A stretch of DNA of 64,000 nucleotides from Butyrivibrio sp. NC2007 (GTDB lineage: Bacteria; Bacillota; Clostridia; Lachnospirales; Lachnospiraceae), in contig NZ_ATWY01000001.1 in the NCBI RefSeq assembly GCF_000421405.1, forward strand, positions 248,001 through 312,000. Direction: 5' to 3'. The position numbers were made by a program, and so were the translations under genes. The notes beneath the pieces are model-generated. The model did no database searches. It saw only the letters and a program-made list of their open reading frames with translations, and had not been told where the DNA came from. Positions 9,203 through 17,256 of the stretch are shown here, one piece after another. Each line of letters opens with the position of its first letter. Position 1 is the first letter of the stretch.

Positions 9203-11125
9203 TTAAATATCCAACTCAGCATCAGTAGCATGCATGTGAATAAATTCTCTTCTGGGCGGAACATCTACACCCATAAGAAGTTCCGTCATCTGTGATGCCA
9301 TCTTGGCATCCTCAATTTCTACCAGCTTAAGGAGTCTTCTCTCAGGATCGAGCGTAGTCTCCCAAAGCTGCTCAGGGTCCATCTCACCAAGACCTTTGTA
9401 TCTCTGAAGCGTGAAGCTCTTTCCCTTATGGGCATTTCTGTACTTGGCAAGAGCTACATCATCATAGAGGTACTCTTCCTTGCCCTTTGCAGGAAGTGCC
9501 TTATAAAGAGGTGGCATTGCAAGATATACATGGCCCTGATAAATAAGCTCCGGCATGAATCTGTAGAAAAGTGTAAGCAGAAGCGTTGAAATATGCTCAC
9601 CGTCTACGTCGGCATCGGCCATGATGATGATCTTGTCATAGCGAAGCTTGTTGATGTCAAAGTCATTGCCGTAGCCTTCGGAAAATCCGCAGCCAAAGGC
9701 GTTGATCATGGTCTTGATCTCTGCGTTTGCAAGAACCTTGTCGATACTGGCTTTCTCAACGTTGAGGATCTTACCTCTTATAGGAAGAATAGCCTGATAG
9801 TTTCTGTCTCTTGCCATCTTGGCAGAACCACCGGCGGAATCTCCCTCTACAATGAAGATCTCACACTTTGTTGCATCCTTACTTATGCAGTTAGCAAGCT
9901 TACCGTTGGAATCGAAGGAATACTTCTGCTTGGTAAGCATATTGGTCTTAGCTTTTTCCTCAGTCTTCCTGATCTTGGCAGCCTTCTCGGCACAACCTAT
10001 GATCGACTTAAGGATCTCAATATTTCTGTCAAAGAATCTTGTTACTTCATCGTTTGTAACCTTGGATACAACCTTGGCTGCATCCTGGTTATCAAGCTTG
10101 GTCTTGGTCTGTCCTTCAAATCTCGGATCCGGATGCTTGATCGAAACAACAGCTGTCATTCCGTTTCTTACATCGGTTCCGGTGAAGTTTATGTCTTTAT
10201 CCTTAAGAATGCCAAGTTCTCTCGCATACTGATTGATTATGTTTGTGAACATGGTCTTAAAGCCGGTTAAGTGAGTACCGCCTTCTGCGTTGTAAATGTT
10301 GTTACAAAATCCCAGAACTTCCTCGTGGAACTCATTTACATACTGAAAAGCCACCTCAACCTCAACTCCGTCGCTCTCTCCGCTAAAAGAGATAACGTCG
10401 CAAACAGCTTCCTTGGACTTATTCATGTCCTGAATAAATCCTGTTATTCCATCGGGCTCGTGGAACTCAATGTACTCTTCCACACCGGGCCTTTTGTCAA
10501 CGAAAACTATTGTGAGCTCAGGGTTTAGATATGCAGTCTCATGGAGTCTTGACTTGATATCATCCTCTCTGAACCTTGTCTTTTCAAAAATGGTGTCATC
10601 CGGAAGAAAGCTGATGGTAGTACCGGTTTCCTTGGTTGTTCCAAGCGGTGTTAAAAGGCCATTGTCCAATTTGACTGTAGGAATACCTCTTTCGTAGGCA
10701 TCCTCATAGATATAGCCTTCTCTCTTGATCCTTACCTTCAGCCATGTTGAAAGCGCATTAACAACGGAGGAACCTACACCATGTAAGCCTCCGCTGGTCT
10801 TATAAGAATTATTATCAAACTTACCTCCCGCGTGGAGCATAGTAAGTACCACACGCTCGGCAGTAAAGCCCTTGGCATGCATACCGACAGGAATTCCTCG
10901 ACCGTTATCCTCAACAGTCGCACTTCCATCAGCCTCCAAAGTGACTGTTATCCTGGAACAATACCCTGCCAGATGCTCATCGACAGCATTGTCGACGATC
11001 TCATATACAAGATGATTAAGTCCCCTGGTTGTAACGCTTCCGATATACATTCCGGGGCGCTTACGCACCGCCTCAAGTCCTTCAAGGACTGTAATACTGG
11101 AAGCTCCATAATCTTGCATAGTCAT
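9203..11125 (-). CDS. parE: Type IIA DNA topoisomerase subunit B (ParE-like, possibly a second GyrB)
   Basis: This is the ATPase subunit that partners the product of the next gene. GHKL ATPase motifs are EIVDNAVDEHLAGY, VEDNGRGIP and TSGGLHGVGSSVVNALS. The TOPRIM domain contains VEGDSAGGSA and DADVDGEHI (the usual Ala is Glu here). QRYKGLGEMDPEQLWETT lies in the C-terminal B-subunit domain. The length of 640 residues matches both GyrB and ParE of Firmicutes, so the symbol rests on pairing with the ParC-like subunit and on the genomic setting. The ATG at 11125 is preceded by AAGGGG. Confidence 0.85.
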   Translation of the reverse strand: MTMQDYGASSITVLEGLEAVRKRPGMYIGSVTTRGLNHLVYEIVDNAVDEHLAGYCSRITVTLEADGSATVEDNGRGIPVGMHAKGFTAERVVLTMLHAGGKFDNNSYKTSGGLHGVGSSVVNALSTWLKVRIKREGYIYEDAYERGIPTVKLDNGLLTPLGTTKETGTTISFLPDDTIFEKTRFREDDIKSRLHETAYLNPELTIVFVDKRPGVEEYIEFHEPDGITGFIQDMNKSKEAVCDVISFSGESDGVEVEVAFQYVNEFHEEVLGFCNNIYNAEGGTHLTGFKTMFTNIINQYARELGILKDKDINFTGTDVRNGMTAVVSIKHPDPRFEGQTKTKLDNQDAAKVVSKVTNDEVTRFFDRNIEILKSIIGCAEKAAKIRKTEEKAKTNMLTKQKYSFDSNGKLANCISKDATKCEIFIVEGDSAGGSAKMARDRNYQAILPIRGKILNVEKASIDKVLANAEIKTMINAFGCGFSEGYGNDFDINKLRYDKIIIMADADVDGEHISTLLLTLFYRFMPELIYQGHVYLAMPPLYKALPAKGKEEYLYDDVALAKYRNAHKGKSFTLQRYKGLGEMDPEQLWETTLDPERRLLKLVEIEDAKMASQMTELLMGVDVPPRREFIHMHATDAELDI

Positions 11126-11160
11126 TAAATATAACCCCTTTTATTTCATAAATACTTTTT

Positions 11161-12045
11161 TCATAAGTGAAGCTTTCTCGATACTGTTACAGCGAGAGCT
11201 CCGGGTCCAATATGGCATCCTACCGAAAGCGAAAGCGGATCCATGTGCATCTCATGTCCCGGGAAGGCAGCTTCAACCTCCTTTTTCCATTCCTGTGCAA
11301 TTTCCAGGTTGTTAGTGTATGCCCCGGCAATAAGGAAATCACCGGCTTCCATTCCACCGAATCTGTTCTCAATATCTGCCTTGATGGCATTTATCATAAT
11401 GCTCTTGCCCTGAGCTGTGGTCCTTGCCTTGGCAAAAGCATCAAGCTTCTCTCCCTGGATCTGCAGAACCGGCTTAAGACGAAGTAGTGTACCAAGAGCA
11501 GCTGCAGCGGGAGTTATTCTTCCGCCCTTTTTAAGATAATGGAGTGTGTCAAGCATTATGTAGATACTTGCATCAAGCGCCATTTCAAGGAGCTTGTCCT
11601 TGATCTGTTCAGCTGTATATCCTGCATCTGCCATAGCCTTGGCATCCAGAGCTGACTGTCTCTGTGTAACTGAGATTCTCTGATTGTCGATAACAAATAC
11701 CTTGCCCTCGTACTCCTCCTGAGCAAGCATATATGCGCTCTGACATGATCCTGACAATCCACTGCTCATTGGGATATAAATGATCTGATCGTAATCTTTA
11801 AGCACCTTGTCCCAAAGAGTTAAAAGAGATTCCGGCGTTGGCTGCGAGGTTGACACACTGGCATCTTCAGCAAGTTTCTCGTAGAACTGATCCTGAGTCA
11901 GATTAATATCCTCAAAGAAGTCTTCACCGTTTATCATAAATGGCATAGGCACAACAAAAATGCCGAGTTGTTCAGCTTCTTTTTGGGTGATACCACTGTT
12001 ACTGTCGGTAATGATAGCTATCTTAGACATACAATTGGCTGGCAA
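11161..12045 (-). CDS. DegV-family fatty-acid-binding protein (FakB-like)
   Basis: DegV proteins bind a fatty acid and, as FakB, present it to the kinase FakA for phosphorylation. The sequence shows the family N-terminus SKIAIITDSNSGITQKEAE, the STSQPTPESLL loop, the SGLSGSCQSA fatty-acid-carboxylate loop and the HYLKKGGRITPAAAALG segment. A strong AGGAGGAG site lies 8 nt before a TTG at 12045, whereas the internal ATG at 12030 is about 23 nt away, so TTG is the likely start. The kinase partner gene fakA lies just upstream beyond recG, which supports a FakB role. Confidence 0.88.
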   Translation of the reverse strand: MPANCMSKIAIITDSNSGITQKEAEQLGIFVVPMPFMINGEDFFEDINLTQDQFYEKLAEDASVSTSQPTPESLLTLWDKVLKDYDQIIYIPMSSGLSGSCQSAYMLAQEEYEGKVFVIDNQRISVTQRQSALDAKAMADAGYTAEQIKDKLLEMALDASIYIMLDTLHYLKKGGRITPAAAALGTLLRLKPVLQIQGEKLDAFAKARTTAQGKSIMINAIKADIENRFGGMEAGDFLIAGAYTNNLEIAQEWKKEVEAAFPGHEMHMDPLSLSVGCHIGPGALAVTVSRKLHL

Positions 12046-12096
12046 ATGCCAACACTCCTCCTATTTTCTACCTTATTTACTAAAAATATCTTACTT

Positions 12097-14166
12097 TTAT
12101 AAAGTGGTAAAGTCAACAAAATTTGCAGATTTTGTGCTTATAAGCTCCTTAAGTACTGTATGTTGTGGAAGATTCATCTCAGGATCCTCTGACAAAATTC
12201 TGTCAGCATCCATGGCAGATTCTTTTACCAGGTCACTGTCATGATAAATGTCTCCGACCTTAAAACAAAGCTCTCCCGACTGTCTTACTCCAAAGAGATC
12301 TCCGGGGCCTCTCTGCTTTAGATCCTCCTCAGCAATTACGAAACCGTCATTTGATCTGTTCATGATATCAAGTCTCTTAGCCGCATCCTCATCATCGGAT
12401 GAATTGATGAATATACAGTAGGACTGTTTATCGCCTCTTCCGACTCTTCCTCTCAGCTGATGAAGCTGTGAAAGGCCGAATCGCTCAGAGTTTTCTATCA
12501 TCATAACTGTGGCATTGGGAACATTTATGCCAACCTCGATTACAGTTGTGGAAACCAGTACATCTATGTCTTTTCTCGCAAAAGCTTCCATAATGGCATC
12601 CTTCTGCGCAGGCTTCATTTTTCCATGAAGCATTTCGACATTCACGGACTCGGGAAGCGTAGCCTTAAGCATCTGGGTGTAGCTTACAACATTTTCAACT
12701 CCGTCCAGTTCTCCCTCTTCAATCATCGGGCAGATAACATAGACCTGACTTCCCCCGGCGACCTGATCTGCGATAAACTTGTAGGCTGTAGGTCTGTAAT
12801 TTGTTCCGACAACACAGTTCTTTATAGGTTTTCTGCCTCCCGGAAGCTCATCCACAATCGATATGGACAGATCTCCGTAGAGAATAATTGCAAGAGTTCT
12901 CGGAATAGGTGTCGCACTCATCGCAAGTACATGGGTCTTTTCACCCTTTTCAGCAAAGGTCCCCCTCTGCCTTACACCGAATCTGTGTTGCTCATCGGTT
13001 ATAACAAGTGCCAGATTCTTATAGGTTACTTTTTCCTGAATAAGCGCATTTGTACCGATTATGCAGTTGACTTCGCCTTCTGCGATCTGCCTCTGTACTT
13101 CCTTTTTATCCTTGGCAGATAACGCTCCTGTTAAAAGAGCTATCTTAAGGCTTGTTATGTTGTATTTCCTGATAAGATTTTTAAAACTCTCATAGTGCTG
13201 TGCAGCTAAAACCTCAGTAGGTGCCATCAAAGCCCCCTGATAGCCGTTGGCAGCTGTAGTGATAAGCGCAAGAAGAGCCAGGACCGTTTTACCGGAGCCA
13301 ACATCTCCCTGTATAAGACGGTTCATTACAAAACCGCCGCCGAGATCTCTTTTTATGTCATCCCAGGCACGTAGCTGCGCTCCCGTAAGCTTATAGGGAA
13401 GCTGTTCAATCAGCCTTGTCGTATCTGCCACCTCGATCATTGGATAATTGTTTCTTATCTCTTCAGAATTCTGCTTAAGAAGACGAAGTTTTAAGACAAA
13501 TACAAGAAATTCGTTATAGGCAAGTCGCCTTCTGGCATTTTCCAGATCCTCAGCATTCTTTGGAAAATGTATGGAATGAAGCGCTTCGGAAAATCCAATA
13601 AGATCAAGTCTGTCACAGATTTCCTCAGGCATAAACTCCTCAAGCTTTCCAACATTTATAAAAGCCTTTTCAACAGCTTTCATAACGGTATTGTTGGAGA
13701 GCCCCTTTGTAAGAGGATATCTGGGCTGAAGACTTCCAATAAGAGGCGCATACTCCTCAACCTTATACATCTTAGGGTGATCCATGGAAAAGAAATTTCC
13801 CTTTTTGCGAACCACTCCCCTGAATATATATGTACTTCCGGATTTAATGGAATTAACCAGATAAGGCGCATTAAAGAAAGTCATTTTGACCCTTCCTGTC
13901 TCATCAGCAGCTTCAAAAGCGACAATAGACAGATTTCTTACATGGCGCCTTGTTACAGAACCGATAATGGTCAGTTTACAGGCACAGATTATATTTTCCT
14001 TAAGGTCGCAAGCTCTTTTGGGCGCATCGAAAAGATCGTACCCCCTCGGAAAGTAATAAAGAAGGTCTCCCAGGGTCACCACGCCTATCTTGTTAAAAAG
14101 TTTGCCGGTCTTTTCACCTATTCCCTTAAGCTCGATTATATTTTCCTGTAATTCACTTCTCCCCAA
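12097..14166 (-). CDS. recG: ATP-dependent DNA helicase RecG
   Basis: RecG remodels stalled forks and branched DNA. The N-terminal wedge/OB domain (about residues 60-165) is followed by the helicase core with Walker A GDVGSGKTVLALLAL, a DEQH box in VITDEQHRFGVRQRG, motif III MSATPIPRTLA, and motif VI QLRGRVGRGDKQSYC. The length of 689 residues is typical. The best start is a TTG at 14166 about 9 nt after a GGGGG stretch; an out-of-frame ATG nearby cannot serve. A terminator-like hairpin ends 27 nt upstream, so transcription probably depends on read-through from fakA. Confidence 0.95.
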   Translation of the reverse strand: MGRSELQENIIELKGIGEKTGKLFNKIGVVTLGDLLYYFPRGYDLFDAPKRACDLKENIICACKLTIIGSVTRRHVRNLSIVAFEAADETGRVKMTFFNAPYLVNSIKSGSTYIFRGVVRKKGNFFSMDHPKMYKVEEYAPLIGSLQPRYPLTKGLSNNTVMKAVEKAFINVGKLEEFMPEEICDRLDLIGFSEALHSIHFPKNAEDLENARRRLAYNEFLVFVLKLRLLKQNSEEIRNNYPMIEVADTTRLIEQLPYKLTGAQLRAWDDIKRDLGGGFVMNRLIQGDVGSGKTVLALLALITTAANGYQGALMAPTEVLAAQHYESFKNLIRKYNITSLKIALLTGALSAKDKKEVQRQIAEGEVNCIIGTNALIQEKVTYKNLALVITDEQHRFGVRQRGTFAEKGEKTHVLAMSATPIPRTLAIILYGDLSISIVDELPGGRKPIKNCVVGTNYRPTAYKFIADQVAGGSQVYVICPMIEEGELDGVENVVSYTQMLKATLPESVNVEMLHGKMKPAQKDAIMEAFARKDIDVLVSTTVIEVGINVPNATVMMIENSERFGLSQLHQLRGRVGRGDKQSYCIFINSSDDEDAAKRLDIMNRSNDGFVIAEEDLKQRGPGDLFGVRQSGELCFKVGDIYHDSDLVKESAMDADRILSEDPEMNLPQHTVLKELISTKSANFVDFTTL

Positions 14167-14192
14167 AGCTTTACCCCCATAGTCTAACGGAC

Positions 14193-14222
14193 AAAAAAAG
14201 CCGGACTGTTAAGCCCGGCTTT
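14193..14222 (-). terminator. Rho-independent terminator after fakA
   Basis: The minus strand reads AAAGCCGG, a 10-nt loop, then CCGGCTTT running into a seven-T tract. It is a perfect 8-bp stem just beyond the fakA stop codon and 27 nt before the recG start. Confidence 0.85.
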
Positions 14223-14229
14223 AAAAGCT

Positions 14230-16008
14230 TTACTCAGCGGAAACAACATAGTAGTAGATCGGCTGACCACCAAACTGAAGCTCCACATCACACTGTGGAT
14301 ACTGAGTCTGGATTCTGTCTCTAAGCGCTTCTGCGTCCTTTTCCTCTACTTCGTCTCCGTAATATACACTGATAAGCTCAAGCTCATCACTCATCATTTT
14401 CTCAAGCATTCCGAAGGTTACATCTGCGATATCGGAGCCTACATCAAGGATTCCCTTGTCACCGATTCCCATGTAATCACCCTGCTTAATAGTAACATCA
14501 TCAATAACTGTATCTCTTACAGCGTAGGTAACCTCTCCCGTCTTAACTGTTGAAAGAGATTCTGTCATAGCTGCAATGTTATCATCGATTGCAACATCAG
14601 GCACATAGTTGATGATAGCTGTGATTCCCTGAGGAACTGTCTTACTTGGAACAACAACGATCTTCTTGTTATCGTCTCCGTCCTCTGACATGATAGCTGC
14701 CTGATTAGCTGCGAGAATGATGTTCTTATTGTTAGGAAGAACTACAACTGTATCTGCATTGACCTTGGCAACTGCGTCGAGAATATCTGCAGTTGAAGGG
14801 TTCATAGTCTGTCCGCCCTCGATTACATAATCAACACCGAGGCCTTTAAAGATCTCTGCAAGTCCTGATCCGGCACAAACAGTTACAAAACCAACATCCT
14901 TACGAGGTCCGAGATCCTCTTCCGGCTCAGGTGTCATCTCAACCTTGTCTCCGAGAGGAATATCATCTCCGGCACTGTAGGTAGGTGTTAGCTCTGCAGC
15001 TCCGTTTATCTCAGTCTGGATCTCTGACCATGATCCGTCCTGATTCTCATGGAAGAGCTTCTCTCTGTGCTCCATCCACATGTTATCGATCTTCATGTTT
15101 GAGAGCTGTCCGTACATAAGAGCTCTCTGGATTGCAAGGCCGGGGTCATTGCTGTGAACGTGGACCTTGCAGATCTCATCATCGGCAACCATAACGATAC
15201 TGTCACCGATTGACTCAAGGAATCCCTTGAAATCTATTTCCTGCTTAACGTTAAGAGGCTTATTAAGGAGTACGATAAACTCTGTGCAATAGCCAAACTT
15301 GATGTCTTCCTTGGTAGTCTCTGATCCGGGAACAGCCTTGGCACCAGGAGTTCCTGCATCCTCGCTGATAGTAAGGTCAATCTCTTTTCCAAGGAAACCG
15401 TCACGTGCGCCCTTAAGTACCTGAACAAGTCCCTGTCCGCCTGAATCCACAACGCCTGCCTGTTTAAGAACAGGAAGCATATCGGGAGTCTTTGATAGAA
15501 CTTCCTCAGCGTATTTGATAACTTCATCGCAGAAGGTCTCTATATCATCACAGCCTTCCATTGCAAGCTCGTGAGCCTTCTCACTTGCTCCCTTGGCAAC
15601 GGTAAGGATTGTTCCTTCCTTGGGCTTCATAACAGCCTTATATGCTGTCTCAACAGCCTTTTCAAAAGACTCTGAGAGAACATTTACAGTGATCACGTCA
15701 TGCTGCTTAACAACCTTGGTAAAGCCACGAAGAAGCTGGGATAAGATAACACCTGAGTTACCTCTTGCACCTCTGAGTGACCCTGAAGAAATAGCCTTGC
15801 AGATTGCTCCAAGATCTGTTGTATCACCAAGACTCTGAACCTCTTTGGCTGCTGACATAATGGTCATAGTCATGTTTGTTCCTGTATCACCGTCGGGTAC
15901 AGGGAAAACATTCAGTTCGTTTATCCATTCTTTCTTTGCATCAAGGTTCTTGGCTCCGCTAAGAAACATCTTTGAAAGCATCTTAGCGTCAATAGAATTA
16001 TTACTCAA
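14230..16008 (-). CDS. fakA: Fatty acid kinase FakA (DAK2-domain protein, YloV family)
   Basis: FakA phosphorylates fatty acids bound to DegV/FakB proteins so they can enter phospholipid synthesis. The N-terminal DAK2-type kinase domain has the Mg-ATP motif VPDGDTGTNM (about residues 37-46) and GARGNSGVILSQLLRG. A middle domain follows (about 230-330), and the C-terminal EDD/DegV-like domain contains GGQTMNPSTADIL and VVLPNNKNIILAA. The 592-residue length fits YloV. It is coupled to the Asp23-family gene upstream, the conserved yloU-yloV pair, and a DegV gene lies two genes downstream. Confidence 0.93.
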   Translation of the reverse strand: MSNNSIDAKMLSKMFLSGAKNLDAKKEWINELNVFPVPDGDTGTNMTMTIMSAAKEVQSLGDTTDLGAICKAISSGSLRGARGNSGVILSQLLRGFTKVVKQHDVITVNVLSESFEKAVETAYKAVMKPKEGTILTVAKGASEKAHELAMEGCDDIETFCDEVIKYAEEVLSKTPDMLPVLKQAGVVDSGGQGLVQVLKGARDGFLGKEIDLTISEDAGTPGAKAVPGSETTKEDIKFGYCTEFIVLLNKPLNVKQEIDFKGFLESIGDSIVMVADDEICKVHVHSNDPGLAIQRALMYGQLSNMKIDNMWMEHREKLFHENQDGSWSEIQTEINGAAELTPTYSAGDDIPLGDKVEMTPEPEEDLGPRKDVGFVTVCAGSGLAEIFKGLGVDYVIEGGQTMNPSTADILDAVAKVNADTVVVLPNNKNIILAANQAAIMSEDGDDNKKIVVVPSKTVPQGITAIINYVPDVAIDDNIAAMTESLSTVKTGEVTYAVRDTVIDDVTIKQGDYMGIGDKGILDVGSDIADVTFGMLEKMMSDELELISVYYGDEVEEKDAEALRDRIQTQYPQCDVELQFGGQPIYYYVVSAE

Positions 16009-16037
16009 AACAAAATCCTCCTGAACTTAAAATCGAC

Positions 16038-16400
16038 TTAATCAATGACACGGACGCCTTCGACATAGATATTTATCTTTTCGATTTCAAGCCCCGTAAA
16101 TTCTTCTACTTTATATTTAACAGTGTCAATAAGATTTTCTGATACAGCAGAAATACTAACGCCGTATGCTACAATAACATGAAAATCAAGCTTTAGTTTG
16201 TTGTTCTGGTCAAGGGTAACGTTGATGCCCCTTGTCATGGAATCAAGCTTTAAAAGACTAACAAGACCGTCCTTGACGTTTACGTTAGCCATTCCAACGA
16301 TTCCAAAGCACTCCATCGCAACCGCACCAGCATACTGGGCAATAACTTCATTATCAATAGAAATATTTCCCATGTGAGTGTTAACCACTGAAGCCTTCAT
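16038..16400 (-). CDS. Asp23/Gls24-family envelope stress protein (YloU-like)
   Basis: This 120-residue protein has the compact Asp23 fold signature: GNISIDNEVIAQYAGAVAME near the start, a central NVKDG-to-VIVAYGVSI core, and NIYVEGVRV at the end. Family members are small cytoplasmic proteins recruited to the membrane and linked to envelope stress, but their biochemical role is poorly known. The gene starts with an excellent AAGGAGGATAAATAATG and immediately precedes fakA, matching the conserved yloU-yloV order. It is divergent from rpmB. Confidence 0.88.
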   Translation of the reverse strand: MKASVVNTHMGNISIDNEVIAQYAGAVAMECFGIVGMANVNVKDGLVSLLKLDSMTRGINVTLDQNNKLKLDFHVIVAYGVSISAVSENLIDTVKYKVEEFTGLEIEKINIYVEGVRVID

Positions 16401-16447
16401 TATTTATCCTCCTTAATGCGTAACCTTCAAATTCGCATACATGTTTT

Positions 16448-16476
16448 ATTATAACGTACTTTGAAAAAAAATAAAC
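16448..16476 (-). promoter_or_regulatory. Possible promoter for asp23-fakA
   Basis: A perfect TATAAT lies on the minus strand at 16448-16453. The -35 region is weak (GTTTAT at 17 nt spacing, or TTTATT at 16). The position, about 50 nt before the start codon in the divergent gap with rpmB, is right for the operon. Confidence 0.45.
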
Positions 16477-16497
16477 TATAAATTTTTCATATTTTGC

Positions 16498-16526
16498 TTG
16501 CAATCTTTTTGAATGTTTGCTAATAT
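16498..16526 (+). promoter_or_regulatory. Promoter of rpmB
   Basis: TTGCAA (16498-16503) is followed by a 17-nt spacer and TAATAT (16521-16526), with an extended -10 TG dinucleotide one base before the -10. Expected transcription start is near 16533, placing the adjacent palindrome at the very 5' end of the mRNA. Confidence 0.7.
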
Positions 16527-16534
16527 ATCAATGT

Positions 16535-16550
16535 TGCGGAAATTTCCGCA
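16535..16550. promoter_or_regulatory. 16-bp perfect palindrome in the rpmB leader
   Basis: TGCGGAAATTTCCGCA is a perfect inverted repeat placed immediately downstream of the predicted rpmB start site. As DNA it could be an operator; as RNA it can form a 6-bp hairpin with an AAUU loop at the 5' end of the message. The sequence alone does not say which. Confidence 0.6.
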
Positions 16551-16597
16551 GAAATTTGCTATATGAACTTTTACATGGCTTATAAGGAGGTGTCAAA

Positions 16598-16783
16598 ATG
16601 GCTAAATGTGAAATTTGTGGCAAGGGCGTTCATTTCGGAAACAACGTAAGCCATTCTCATAGAAGATCTAACAGAGTTTGGAAGTCAAACGTTCAGCACG
16701 TAGCAGTTAAGGTTAACGGAGCTACTAAGAGAATGAATGTATGTTCAAGCTGCCTTAGATCCAACAAAGTTGAAAGAGCTTAA
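16598..16783 (+). CDS. rpmB: 50S ribosomal protein L28 (zinc-binding form)
   Basis: This 61-residue protein is L28, a component of the large ribosomal subunit. The sequence begins MAKCEICGKGVHFGNNVSHSH and retains both cysteine pairs, CEIC (4-7) and CSSC, so it is the zinc-containing (C+) form rather than the cysteine-free paralogue that some bacteria induce in zinc starvation. The ribosome-binding site AAGGAGGT is ideal. The gene is monocistronic, with its own promoter and terminator, and is one of only two plus-strand genes here. Confidence 0.97.
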   Translation: MAKCEICGKGVHFGNNVSHSHRRSNRVWKSNVQHVAVKVNGATKRMNVCSSCLRSNKVERA

Positions 16784-16793
16784 TCGCAAAAAT

Positions 16794-16825
16794 AAATCAC
16801 TCGGATTATTCCGGGTGATTTTTTT
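16794..16825 (+). terminator. Rho-independent terminator of rpmB
   Basis: AATCACTCGG and CCGGGTGATT pair through 10 bp (one G-U) around ATTATT and run into seven or more Ts. An A-rich flank on the left means it could also work weakly on the minus strand for the convergent 138-residue gene. Confidence 0.88.
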
Positions 16826-16839
16826 ATGCTTATTTTTAT

Positions 16840-17256
16840 TCAGACAGAAAAAGCAAAAAGCGCAAGCTTTGAAATGATAAGTTCTCTCACTATCATGCCA
16901 AGTCTCTCTTTTTCTTCAGGTTCAATTGAAGATAGCTGTTCGCAGGTATATATCTTTTCCTTAAAGCCCTTCTCCTTTTTGTCAGGATTCTTGTACTGGG
17001 ATACTCTTATTCTCCCCTTCAGCTGTTTATATATCTTGTAATCAAAGCCCTCTTTAGTCAGATAATACAGATGTGACTCAAGAGTTGTGTCATAATCAAC
17101 ATCATCCTTAAGGTACTTGGTTATGATGGTCTTGAATTTGAAAGGTACCATTTCGTTATCAAGGAGTTCCTGATAATTGTACCTTGCTCCGAAATAGTAT
17201 CTTTCTATATCCTGCATATAATACTTAAAATCGTCTTCGTTAACTATATTATTCAT
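16840..17256 (-). CDS. Unrecognised 138-residue protein, coupled to the sigma-like gene
   Basis: I do not recognise this protein. It is rich in Tyr, Lys and Asp/Glu (for example DFKYYMQDIERYYFGARYNY near the N-terminus), has no signal peptide, membrane segment or cysteine cluster, and ends in a hydrophobic helix (IVRELIISKLALFAFSV). The gene overlaps the upstream sigma-like gene by 4 nt (ATGA), so the two are translationally coupled and probably act together. An anti-factor or partner role is possible but unsupported by homology that I can see. Confidence 0.6.
   Translation of the reverse strand: MNNIVNEDDFKYYMQDIERYYFGARYNYQELLDNEMVPFKFKTIITKYLKDDVDYDTTLESHLYYLTKEGFDYKIYKQLKGRIRVSQYKNPDKKEKGFKEKIYTCEQLSSIEPEEKERLGMIVRELIISKLALFAFSV

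Noticed and set aside
9593..10270. 225-residue plus-strand frame opposite parE
   Set aside because: It lies wholly inside the well-conserved ParE gene on the other strand, has no ribosome-binding site and its composition is that of a codon shadow.
6953..11125. Quinolone resistance mutations in the topoisomerase A subunit
   Set aside because: The key positions read S80 and D84 in HGDSSIYD, the usual sensitive residues.
13567..14151. 194-residue plus-strand frame opposite recG
   Set aside because: Antisense shadow of a highly conserved helicase gene without ribosome-binding site.
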